NCBI RefSeq assembly: GCF_000026945.1
Contig: NC_012860.1
Location: forward strand, 1,798,001 to 1,862,000
Length of the DNA: 64,000 nucleotides
Direction of reading: 5' to 3'
Origin: Candida dubliniensis CD36
Lineage: Eukaryota; Ascomycota; Pichiomycetes; Serinales; Debaryomycetaceae
The notes below the pieces were generated by a model that saw only the letters and a program-made list of their open reading frames with translations, was not told the DNA's origin and made no database searches. The stretch's first letter is position 1, and the number at the start of each line of letters is the position of its first letter. This document shows, piece after piece, positions 17,643 through 27,305 of this stretch. A program made the position numbers and the translations under genes.

Positions 17643-19859
17643 TTAGACAACTTTTTGAACTCTCACAGGAACCTTGATGTTGACATAACGATCATTAGAT
17701 AATACCATAGTCAATTTCAAATGATATAATCTGCACATAAGACATGATTGAAAATCAGGAACTAGAGTGAAATTATCATAAGACTTTTGTGATTTATTTG
17801 GGTTCTTGTCACCTTTCAATTCCAAGTTTTCCAAATTGACGCCAACTGTAAATGAAGACTTTGCGCCATTTTCGTCTATTGACCATTTGGTCAAACCTTT
17901 ACTGACAGGTTTCTCGTTAATTTTTATATCCTTTACATGTAAATTAAACGTTTTGTGCTCCATCTTACAAATGGATTTCAAATCATCAACTAAACTTTGT
18001 TCGATTTTGAAATTCTCTGATCCGAGTCTTTTGTAAATTTTATACAAATCGGTGGAGTATCTTCTAAACGGTTTAACAATGTTCTCGTTAAAAGTATCGC
18101 AATCGATAAATCGACCGTTGCATTGTTTGTTGAAAATTAAATCATGGTTGAATTCAATTGGTATAGGTGTGGAATCAGATCTTATGGTCAAGACAACCAA
18201 CTCAGCTTTGACATCCACAATATTTGGAAGGTGAGTAGGTTTGGTGTTTAGCGACGAATAAGCAATCGACATGTCTACCGGAATATCGAATTTCCAAGAC
18301 TCCACAAGGTTCTCTAAGTTTTGTTGTCTAAATCTAAGAGGTGGAATATACGACACACAATACTCCTTTTTAGGTGTTGAAACTCTCAAAGTACCCAAAG
18401 GTTTATTTCCTGTTAATGACTTTCTAACTAATGGCAAAAAAGTCTCGTAATGCTCTATTTTATTTGGGTTCAATTTGGTGTCACGGATGCTGTCTGGTTT
18501 GTAAAACAGTTTACATTTTGCCAATTCTAGTTCTGTTTGGGTCAACTCTTTGCCAATATCAATACTTCCAGTAAAATTGGAGCTTTCAATAGACTCAATC
18601 AATCTTTTGCCTGCATCAATTTTCTCTTTAATTCTCAGAATCAAGTTGTTATACATCAATTTATTCTCCAACAATTTCATCAATCTTTCATTATCGGTTG
18701 GTATTGGGGTCTTTTTCACCACACGGAAATAATTGGTCAATTCTTTCAAAATAATATATTCATCCCCTTGGGAGTTAACTATTCTGGTGTTGGTGGAAGG
18801 AGTATCAATCTTACCAAAATCGACTTCCCAAGTAGATTTCCTACCAATAAATCTTGCCATTACACCGTAACTAACGGAAGTGTTTAACAAAGTAAAATCT
18901 TTGATTTTGCTGGCTTCTCTTTCAGGGAAATGGGCAGTCTCCCATCTCGACAATCCCATGGTAGGAGGTAACTCGACATGTTTGGACAATGCATGATCAT
19001 TACACTCGGAATCCAACAAGTTGTTTGGTATTCTGAAAGTGAAAAACCTTTTGTAGGTTATCCCGGGGAATATAATCTTTTCTTTTTTAAAACACAATGC
19101 TGATCCATCGATGGGATCAATAATATTTTGATATACATATGGATTCATCTCCTCGGTGGCTAGCCTGCTGATATTTCCTTCGTTCCAACTTCCTGAAAAA
19201 TCAAACATTTCTAGAAACTTGCGAATCTTGAATGGTACCATATCTTTAGAATCCAATGGGTTTGCAACCATAAAGTTACCTTCGAACAACAAATAGAACA
19301 TTTCAAATGGAATAGGCTTTTCAGACGTGTTTTTAATGAGAATGTATCCATTCAATAAATCACCTTGTTTATACTCGTATATAGATGGATCAATCAATTC
19401 GGGTTTCTTCCCAAGTTCACAAATATCTTTGGTGAAATGAACTTCAAGTTTAACTGCCTCAGAAATTTTATGAGATTGGAAAGTCAAGTTGGGTAAACGA
19501 TGAACATTATCTAATATCGTTTCTCGCCAATGCCAAGTGTTTTCATCAGCAATAATAAATGATCCATTTTCATCTATAACTGGCAATGAGTCATTGGCGG
19601 ATGTTCTCGATGACCCAAGAGACAAATTGTGAAACCCACTAGAAGCTTGTGACACCGAAACGGAACTAGATTCAACTGTGTGTGAATCTTCTTGATTGTA
19701 GGAAGGAGGTTCTGTGTGAGTGTATCTCCGATGATTATCTTCAGGGACATTTACATTCATACCAATTGTAGATGTGAACATGGAATACGAAGGAAGAATG
19801 GTACCTATCGTATCGTCAACTGATGAAATGTGATTTTCGGAATTCTTAGGATCACACAT
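17643..19859 (-). CDS. BUL1: Bul1/Bul2-type arrestin-related adaptor of the Rsp5 ubiquitin ligase
   Basis: 738 residues from the ATG at 19857-19859 (MCDPKNSENH); the frame extends 13 codons further without an ATG. Near the N-terminus are a PPxY motif, PPSY at 51-54, which binds WW domains of Rsp5, and a nearby LPSY. The Bul N-terminal arrestin-like region covers roughly 80-420 (EVHFTKDICELGKK..., GDLLNGYILIKNTSEKPIPFEMFYLLFEG) and a C-terminal Bul domain follows (CLMCRLYHLKLTMVLSNDRYVNIKVPVRV). In yeast such proteins recruit Rsp5 to permeases for ubiquitination and endocytosis. It is shorter than yeast Bul1 (976), so one-to-one orthology is uncertain. Convergent with SFH1; its promoter faces a 1.8-kb non-coding region. 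Confidence 0.85.
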   Translation of the reverse strand: MCDPKNSENHISSVDDTIGTILPSYSMFTSTIGMNVNVPEDNHRRYTHTEPPSYNQEDSHTVESSSVSVSQASSGFHNLSLGSSRTSANDSLPVIDENGSFIIADENTWHWRETILDNVHRLPNLTFQSHKISEAVKLEVHFTKDICELGKKPELIDPSIYEYKQGDLLNGYILIKNTSEKPIPFEMFYLLFEGNFMVANPLDSKDMVPFKIRKFLEMFDFSGSWNEGNISRLATEEMNPYVYQNIIDPIDGSALCFKKEKIIFPGITYKRFFTFRIPNNLLDSECNDHALSKHVELPPTMGLSRWETAHFPEREASKIKDFTLLNTSVSYGVMARFIGRKSTWEVDFGKIDTPSTNTRIVNSQGDEYIILKELTNYFRVVKKTPIPTDNERLMKLLENKLMYNNLILRIKEKIDAGKRLIESIESSNFTGSIDIGKELTQTELELAKCKLFYKPDSIRDTKLNPNKIEHYETFLPLVRKSLTGNKPLGTLRVSTPKKEYCVSYIPPLRFRQQNLENLVESWKFDIPVDMSIAYSSLNTKPTHLPNIVDVKAELVVLTIRSDSTPIPIEFNHDLIFNKQCNGRFIDCDTFNENIVKPFRRYSTDLYKIYKRLGSENFKIEQSLVDDLKSICKMEHKTFNLHVKDIKINEKPVSKGLTKWSIDENGAKSSFTVGVNLENLELKGDKNPNKSQKSYDNFTLVPDFQSCLMCRLYHLKLTMVLSNDRYVNIKVPVRVQKVV

Positions 19860-21680
19860 GTTTTCATATATCAAACAAAGACCAACCAAACAGATCAATT
19901 ATTGCAAAAAAAAAAAAAAAAAAAGGGAAAAAGATTGAGCTAAATTATTGCAAAATTGTTATATAGAAAACAATGGAAATACTAATTGTTAGAAAAAGCA
20001 AAAAAAAAAGGGGAGCCAGAGCCTTTCGCTGGCATTTATATAAATTGATTAATTACAAAGAATCTGAATTGTTTTGAAGAATAAGCCCTTTTTGGTCTAC
20101 AGTTAATAATAATAATTCTTGTTTTGTGTAAGGGGTGAAACTAACCATAATAAAAGAGAAGAAAAAAAGAAAGCTATTGGTTGTACTGTGGGTGGTGGTA
20201 TGACTAATCACGGTAAAACCTGCAATGGATTCAATATTTGTTAGTAACAACTACGAACTTTATTTTTCTTTGTCCGCAATCCCTCCCTCCTTTGTTTTTT
20301 GTTTCTACCTTCCCCCACCTCTACGACAACAACAACGGTAATAATTGCCATTTTAAGACGGAATCTTGTATCCGTTTTCGCTTCGAATATCGCTCCGATT
20401 TAGATTTACAATTTAGTTTCTTTATTCTTCTATAAGGTTCTATCGAGAAATTAACAATAATACTCTAAGTATCTAAGTATCTAACTAGTTCAAATTAGTA
20501 CAACTACCATTATTGTTGTTATCTCCTCCACTAACCACTAGTAATTCCGTATAATGATTAGTCATTACTTTATATCCGTTTTCGATTAATTTATTTTTTC
20601 TTGGTAATTTATATGTGAATGAATGATCGAGTCAAGGTTTAGAAAGCGGGCTGAACTATAGTCCAAAGTGCATGGTGTGAAATAGAATATTAATAACGAT
20701 GATATATCTATAAACTATTGCATGTGAAGATAAAAAGGAAACGTGCATTGCAATTTGTTGTGGTTTTGCAATATTTTATGTTAAAGTACTTACCTATTGG
20801 TTCGTTTACGAATTGAGACATAGTGCATATTCTGCTTAGATATGTTTGTTCCACTATTTTCATGAAAGTTGCTTTTACTCCAAATCATACTTCTTATGGT
20901 ATTCTTGATGTATTCGCTAATATTTTGTAGCAAAAAAAAAAACAGAAACTAAAATGGTTGCAAGGTTATGGTGACTTGCATTGAGATATATGTTACCATT
21001 ATGACAATAGTAAAATGTAGAAAAATCTTATTAGTGATGAAAAAAGAAAAGCCCACCCAACACAAATACCAATTCTGGCGGCTAATTCATGAAATCCTGT
21101 GATTACAGTATTTGTGACAGAAATTTTGTACTAGTATATAAGTAGCCAAATTTTTCTTTTGCATCCAAAAAAAAAATTTATTGTTTCCTTTCAGTTTTTC
21201 TTTTTCTTTTTCTTCTTATTACTTTACTTAATATCCAAATCCATCAATATACTTTTAGTTGATTATTCCTGTTCTTCATTTGTGTTTCAGAGTTGCTTAT
21301 ATTAGGTCGGTTTTCCAGTTGTGTTGTTTGTTTGGTATTTGCATATTTACAGAGATTCAATTCACCTTAAACTATTGGTTTCCATAATGATATTGCCGCT
21401 AATAATTCCTAATCCTGAACACATCCCTAAATATCTGTTACTTACTGACGCTATTGATTATTTGTTATATGGTATCTGGTTTTGAGTTATAATTTGTGTC
21501 TTCCTGTTGCTTTAGATACTGAAATAAAACTAACGCTGAACACAAATCAGAGAGAGATTCAATTGATATCAAGTCGAAGCTGTTCTTTATTGTTGGGATA
21601 CTAGATGTACCCATTCTACCTTATTCATTCAGATTAGGTTGGAGTATTTACATATAGGCAATTATATGGTATGTATTATG
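19860..21680. other. Long AT-rich non-coding region upstream of the BUL1-like gene
   Basis: About 1.8 kb with no ORF above roughly 65 codons and no protein I recognise. It holds A tracts near 19906-19924, a small direct repeat of CTAAGTAT at about 20464-20480 and another A tract at 20933-20941. It likely contains the BUL1 promoter and long UTRs. I saw no tRNA. Confidence 0.45.
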
Positions 21681-21682
21681 TA

Positions 21683-22105
21683 TAGGATGGCAGGTTCCGG
21701 GGATAGGAGATACGATGTTATGAATGGTGCTACTGGGAGGAAGAAGTAGGTCCGAGGAAGACGTAGTTGGTGATCCACGGATTCGAAACTCTTCTCATAG
21801 TGCAGCGCATCTCTCATAAGCAGGGCGTTAGGTACAAAGTGGAGGTACGAGAGCCACCGCTGGGACGGTTTGATCCTATCCTAGGGTACGGCTGTGCCGG
21901 TTGCCAACACTTGTACCATCTCTAGCGCCAACACTGGATCTTAATCTGGCGGGGAGACCCCTCCGGGCAGTCCATGGGAAAGACCAGTCTGTATATTTGC
22001 TGAAATCTTCGGGACGGCCCCCACGGCACCTGCAAAATTTGCTTGCCTAAAAAATCTCAGGGTTTGATGTTATGACGGCTACATGCGGAGATAAGGGATG
22101 TATCA
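21683..22105 (+). ncRNA. Candidate structured non-coding RNA gene (SRP RNA-like?)
   Basis: About 420 bp of clearly higher GC than the flanks, no ORF, and many complementary segments. Three helices are directly visible: 21701-21708 with 21874-21881 (8 bp); 21824-21830 with 21924-21930 (7 bp including a G-U pair); and 21831-21841 with 21908-21917 (10 bp, one bulged A). There are also local hairpins such as GGTAC-GGCT-GTGCC and CGCCA...TGGCG. The + strand has the purine-rich single-strand segments usual for structured RNA. An internal CACGGATTCGAA at 21776-21787 and upstream blocks ATGGC, GATACG and CCGAGGAA are colinear with what I remember of the 5' domain of yeast SCR1 (SRP RNA), including its B-box. 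Against this, no T4+ Pol III terminator follows on the + strand, and the B-box match is better on the minus strand. RNase P RNA or an unknown RNA remain possible. Confidence 0.5.
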
Positions 22106-22260
22106 ATTAAATAAATTTATAGCGTATATAAAACCAAATTCTGCTTGGCTCGATGTATACTATATATAAAAAAAAAAACAACTAAATTAATATCACTCAA
22201 ACAATTTAAAGGAGTAAAAACAAATTTATAAAAACTCAAAACAACGAAAATTAAAACAGT

Positions 22261-25200
22261 CTAAAATATGTCTCCCGTGTTCGCCAAATCTTGTGCCTTC
22301 CTTCTAGGCCAATACTTTCCATTATATTCCCAAAACATATCGCCAGTCACAGGATGCTTTCTCTTAACAAACCAATTCGGTACATAGGATTCTTTGTTAT
22401 CTTCTCTTCTTTTTCGAGCCTGTCTTTGCTTAACCTCGACACGATGTTTTTCATCTGCGGCACGATCATATAATCCTTCTTCCATGTCTCTTTGATCTGG
22501 TCTCAATCTTGTATCAGTTGGAGCTAACCATGCTTTCAAATTATCGTCAAGCCCATTCAAGGTGACAGCAAATGCAGTCAAATTGAATGGAACTTTAGGT
22601 CTCGGAGCAACTTGCCACACCAAAAATTTGCTTCCAGAATATGGATCATTACTGACTGTGGTTGAAATGCCAGCACGAGCATTTGGGTCATCTAGTAATG
22701 ACATTTTACGGTTACCACTTTGTCCTTCGTGAATGTTACCATTTACAATCTTCTTTGCAAAAATCTTTGAATTCCAGTGACCTCCCATGGCCCATTGGGC
22801 AACACCATCTTTATCTAAAGCGTGTCCCGATAACTGATAAGCAGACGAAGCTCTCCAACCACGTTGCTTCATATCAACGGTAATAATGTCACCAGTAGTA
22901 TGGTTTTCAACAACCATTTTACCATAGTTATCAACGGTGGGATTACCAAGCATAATACCCACCACAGCTGTGTTAACTTTCTTCCAACTGTACAATTCTT
23001 CTTCGACCCACTCCCCATTCTTATTTATCACACCTTTGTCGGGTCTAACGACACAAAACATCTTACCCAAGTGCTTAAAATCAAATGATCTCCCATAAAA
23101 CTTGGAATCTACTGCATTTTCCCCGTAGTAGTCCCATTTTGGAGACTCTGCTCGACAGGCACTAATTGGAGGATGATGACTAACCTGCTCCACAAATAAT
23201 CTAAAGTTTTGGTCAGGTCTGGAATATTCAAAAGTTTCTCCCAACAAAGGATTAAACGGCTTGGCAATTCTGTCTATGGTTGAGGAATACTCTGTTGCAG
23301 CAAAAGTGGCAACATATATTAATCTCAAAGTTGAATCATCATACCCTGCAGCTGTGTTTAATAATGAGTTGTATTCAATATCTTCTGCCAACCTTTGTAA
23401 CAAAGACGTAGGTTCGTTAAATGATACCGGAAGTGTCATTCTCGTCATATCTTTACCTACCATTGATTTCAAAATTCCCCATAACCCCACTTTCGGTCTA
23501 TTATCCTCATCCATTGATAATTTCTTTCTTGGTGGGTTTTCATAACCAAGGAACGAACCTTCTTCCTGGAGCAAATGATTTACCCTTTTTTGCAGTTCAG
23601 CAAGACCTTCGTCTCCTGGTACTTGTGGCTCAACTGGACCCATTGGTTTCAGTTCAGCAATTGCCAATGGGGATACTTCCTCTTCAACATTCTCTGTTTC
23701 CTCAACTTTTGTTACATCTGAAGGAGCAATCAGTTTTTCGTCCAATTCCAAACCTCCAACCTCGTTCTTCTCAATCGCTGTTGGAGTTATAGATGGTTCT
23801 TCATCCATCTTCAAAGAGCTTGTATCTTTCTCATTTATGACAATTGACGGTGTCTTTTCATCTTCCTTACTCACTGCCAAAGGAGCTTCCTCTTTTGCTT
23901 CTCCACTAACAGGCAATTCATCTGAAATGGGCTCTGCTTTTTCTTGAGCTGCACCCAAAGCAGCAGCTACCCCACCTAATTCAGCACGTTCCAAGATATC
24001 TTCGTCAAATTCATCTGCATCAAAAAACTCGTCATCTTCATCAGAGTCTTCACCCAAATACTTTTCAATAACTTCATCGGGAAGTGCACCAGGCATTTGT
24101 TGTGCTTCTTCTACTACTACTTGCCTTTCATTGACATTCAGCAACTTGTCTAACTTCTCAACAACTTCCTCAATTTGTGTTTCATCTGGTTCTTCATTCA
24201 AAGCTTCCATCAATGCCCGTTTGTTTTCTACTTGCTTTTCTTCATTACTCAGATGCTTACTGGAAGGAGCCGGAGATATAGTACCTGCAGATTTTGTCAT
24301 AGAAGTACCAGAAGTAGTAAATAATTTCTTTAATTGCTTCCTTTGATCCTTTAAATGTGCCAATTTCGAATCCTTTTCGGCAATTTCATTTTCTAACTGG
24401 CGTATTGATCGTTCCCATAAAGCATTTATTTCTAATTGTCGGTCTAAATTTTTTTTCAATTTTCCATACTTGGCATCCAAATTGATATCATACTTTGTCA
24501 TCAAGTCATTAATGCCTCTGATCGTGTTTCCACCAATAGTACATATTTCAGCCACTTTAGCGTCGTCGTTGGATGATAATTGGTCATTTTCCAAACTTTT
24601 CATCAACTCTAATAATGATGTTAATTCAACTTGCAAAGATCTTCTGGTAGTGGCAATTAAATCATTTAATTGATCAATATCAACACTAGCTTCAGTTTCA
24701 CTGTCATAATCGTCTGCATCATAATCATTAATATCATAATCAAAATTTTCGTTGTCAGTCTCTTGATAACTATATTGATCCTCGTTGCTAATTTTACGCT
24801 GTGACAGTAACTCAAATGGTTTGCCTTGGGTAGATGAAATGCCAGTCAACGTTGATCCTTCTGTGATATCTTTCAAATTGTTCTTAAAGGTAGATGAGCG
24901 AGATAATTCACCAGCTGATTCATCCCCAGATTCAAAAGATGACAGACTAGAAATACGTTTATGCTTTTTTCTACCAGGAATTCTGAGACGGTGCCGTTTT
25001 TTCTCTGGCTCATTACCGTGTTCAGGTTGAGTATTTGTTTCATTTGTTGCCGCCAGCTCGATTGTTGCTGGCGAAGGAGTACTTCTACGTTCACCATTAA
25101 GATTTCTCTTTTTAATGTTATCTTTGGCTATGGTGATAGCATTTTGCAATGTCCATACCCATCTATTTGTCTCAATGGGATGATTTGCTTTAAGATGCCA

Positions 25201-26214
25201 TCTCAATCCGTTTTTCCCGTAGATTTCAAATTTCAATTTTTCCGAGGAATCCAAATGCAAAGTGGCATATCCAAGGTTAAGTGACCCACGGCAGGAATTG
25301 TTGGTATCGTCTTGATTGGTGTAATACGATAAAATTCCATTATGGTCTAGAACAAAGTATCTTAATTTGTATCCTGATGCAAAATTGGTCCATTTGCGCA
25401 AGTAGCCTTTATAGACAGGTGCACCACCAGCTTTTATAGCGTTATTGGTTGCAGTAACAGGGTCCATGATAGTTTGGTCTTTCGATGCAGCCTTGATTAA
25501 TTTTTTGAGGGCTTCATTCTTGGAGTTCACCAAATCAATAGGCAATTTCCCATGCTTGTCTCTCTTAAAAGGATCACCTCCATGTTTCAATATCCAGTCG
25601 CACATAGCCAAGTCATCTTTCTTGATAAACTCATGTAAAACGGTATTACCAGTTTGTGGCTCAGTCCCATTTATATCTAACAATTCGCAAGCTCTAGGGT
25701 TAGCTATTAAAAGCTTTTCCAAGTTCTCAAAATCTCTATTACTGAAATAAACTCGCAAGTTGGTAGCTGCCTTCTCGACAAACTTTGCCCTTTCAAACTG
25801 CATTAATTGGGCAATATTTGTATCTTTGCAAACTTCTACTGGCTGTTTCTTATCCAAGTTGACAATTGTATCATTGATCGTAGGCAACAGCAACAAATAT
25901 TTTACAACATCTAACCGGGAAGACGACGCCGCTAAATGCAATGGAGTGTTACCCTGTGTATCTTGAGCGTTGATATCTAAAGAATACTTTTCAGAATTAC
26001 TCACGAGGTGCTGAATAGTGGCTAAGGATGCCACTTGTACAGCATAGTGCAATATAGTTTCTTTCAATTGAACAATTTCTTGTGTTTGTAATGTTGGTTT
26101 GCAGGAAGTCAATTCATCAACTATAGTGTCGATTTTATTAATATCACCGTTCCTTAAGGCATCAAGTAATTTCAATCTAAGTAAGGAAGCACTTAGTTGG
26201 GGAGAATCACTCAT
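22261..26214 (-). CDS. OSH2: Oxysterol-binding protein with ankyrin repeats, PH domain and FFAT motif (Osh2/Swh1 type)
   Basis: 1317 residues, like yeast Osh2 (1283). Ankyrin repeats fill about 1-245 (GNTPLHLAASSSRLDVVKYLL, GNTVLHEFIKKDDLAMCDWILKHGG). A PH domain lies at about 264-365 (VYKGYLRKWTNFASGYKLRYFVLD ... NRWVWTLQNAI). A basic/acidic linker with coiled coil follows, then a perfect FFAT motif EFFDADE at 729-735 that binds the ER protein VAP/Scs2. The C-terminal ORP lipid-transfer domain contains the signature EQVSHHPPIS at 1009-1018. The architecture indicates a lipid exchanger at ER-plasma membrane or nucleus-vacuole contacts. The ATG at 26212-26214 is the first in frame. Its 3' end lies about 155 bp from the candidate RNA gene. 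Confidence 0.96.
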   Translation of the reverse strand: MSDSPQLSASLLRLKLLDALRNGDINKIDTIVDELTSCKPTLQTQEIVQLKETILHYAVQVASLATIQHLVSNSEKYSLDINAQDTQGNTPLHLAASSSRLDVVKYLLLLPTINDTIVNLDKKQPVEVCKDTNIAQLMQFERAKFVEKAATNLRVYFSNRDFENLEKLLIANPRACELLDINGTEPQTGNTVLHEFIKKDDLAMCDWILKHGGDPFKRDKHGKLPIDLVNSKNEALKKLIKAASKDQTIMDPVTATNNAIKAGGAPVYKGYLRKWTNFASGYKLRYFVLDHNGILSYYTNQDDTNNSCRGSLNLGYATLHLDSSEKLKFEIYGKNGLRWHLKANHPIETNRWVWTLQNAITIAKDNIKKRNLNGERRSTPSPATIELAATNETNTQPEHGNEPEKKRHRLRIPGRKKHKRISSLSSFESGDESAGELSRSSTFKNNLKDITEGSTLTGISSTQGKPFELLSQRKISNEDQYSYQETDNENFDYDINDYDADDYDSETEASVDIDQLNDLIATTRRSLQVELTSLLELMKSLENDQLSSNDDAKVAEICTIGGNTIRGINDLMTKYDINLDAKYGKLKKNLDRQLEINALWERSIRQLENEIAEKDSKLAHLKDQRKQLKKLFTTSGTSMTKSAGTISPAPSSKHLSNEEKQVENKRALMEALNEEPDETQIEEVVEKLDKLLNVNERQVVVEEAQQMPGALPDEVIEKYLGEDSDEDDEFFDADEFDEDILERAELGGVAAALGAAQEKAEPISDELPVSGEAKEEAPLAVSKEDEKTPSIVINEKDTSSLKMDEEPSITPTAIEKNEVGGLELDEKLIAPSDVTKVEETENVEEEVSPLAIAELKPMGPVEPQVPGDEGLAELQKRVNHLLQEEGSFLGYENPPRKKLSMDEDNRPKVGLWGILKSMVGKDMTRMTLPVSFNEPTSLLQRLAEDIEYNSLLNTAAGYDDSTLRLIYVATFAATEYSSTIDRIAKPFNPLLGETFEYSRPDQNFRLFVEQVSHHPPISACRAESPKWDYYGENAVDSKFYGRSFDFKHLGKMFCVVRPDKGVINKNGEWVEEELYSWKKVNTAVVGIMLGNPTVDNYGKMVVENHTTGDIITVDMKQRGWRASSAYQLSGHALDKDGVAQWAMGGHWNSKIFAKKIVNGNIHEGQSGNRKMSLLDDPNARAGISTTVSNDPYSGSKFLVWQVAPRPKVPFNLTAFAVTLNGLDDNLKAWLAPTDTRLRPDQRDMEEGLYDRAADEKHRVEVKQRQARKRREDNKESYVPNWFVKRKHPVTGDMFWEYNGKYWPRRKAQDLANTGDIF

Positions 26215-27305
26215 GATTGTTATCTGTTTGCTCTAAAGTAGTTAGTGTTTTAGTAGTAGTTTATTATGATTTGGAATTAAGAATAAAAAAAAAAAATAAA
26301 AAAAAATTAAAAAAAAAAAAATTTGATTTGGATGAAGAATAAATTGTGGGATTATTTTAAAGTGTTCTTCTTCTTACTTCATGTGTGTTAAAAAGTTGTT
26401 GGCCTCTACTTTTCTTTTTCTTTATATATGAGTATTTTTTTTTTTTTTTTTGGCGGGAGAGAGAGAGAGAATAATGATAAATAGCAATTCTAAAAAGAAA
26501 TAAAGTAACAATGACTATTAAGGCAAGTAAAGCAACACGGTAAAAAAAAAAAAAAAAAAAAAGATCATGATGGTGATGGTCGAGGAACATGTGGAACAAC
26601 AACAACAATTATCTTAAATTTGCCAAAATCAAGAATTAATTACATATTGAACTATTTAAACTTTCGACAAACTTTTTGTCAGTCAGTCAAAAAAAAGAAT
26701 AAACACTAGTATTAACTGAGCTAAACTGCTCTTTTCATTACAACAATATCAATAAAAACAATTCATTCAAATGTTGTTGTTAGTTGAAGTACCAACAGTT
26801 CGAAATTAGTCTCCAGAATCCTGGTCGTTAAGTTAAACGACGTATCAATGTTATTGTTTATTTTTCTCTTCTCTCTTCTTTTTTTGTGGATGCTATTCTA
26901 TGATAAAGGGAAGGCTGTGTGTTCGGTGAAATACTTAAACACCTGTTGCCATCGGAACTGTAACTGTGGCAAATCGTAAAGCTTTGATTAGAGCGTATTA
27001 TCGTTAACATTGAATGTCATTTATACGTGCACCAGAAGTTAGATACGCCCACAAAAATACCTCTGTACTTCGAGCATTTGACAGCATTAGCACTATTCTC
27101 CATGTCGTATCTGAATGCCGCAAAAATGAATGTTACACATAGATAAAAGAATCAATATTTCAGTTATCCCTCCCTATAAACAAATGATTAGTTAGCTGAA
27201 ATCTTTCAACTAAAGAAGGAAAAAAAAAAAGTATACAATCGCAAAACACATTGATTTATATATTGATATAGAATATGAATAGATAACTATAATTTGACAC
27301 TACCC
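26215..27305. other. OSH2 upstream region and CAT8 3' flank
   Basis: 1.09 kb. Next to the OSH2 start are several A runs (26285-26322); further on are a T16 run near 26435-26450, a short GA repeat and an A20 run near 26541-26560. A small palindrome GTCGTT-AAGTTA-AACGAC occurs at about 26824-26841. No gene seen; two same-strand genes flank it, so it should hold the OSH2 promoter and CAT8 terminator. Confidence 0.45.

Noticed and set aside
20788..20795. ACTTACCT resembling the 5' end of U1 snRNA
   Set aside because: No U1-70K loop or Sm site follows and the surroundings are unstructured AT-rich DNA.
21683..22105. Telomerase RNA gene
   Set aside because: The template complementary to the 23-bp Candida telomere repeat is not present on either strand.
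26824..26841. Hairpin GTCGTT-AAGTTA-AACGAC as a terminator or tRNA fragment
   Set aside because: Only a 6-bp stem in a eukaryotic intergenic region and no tRNA boxes around it.
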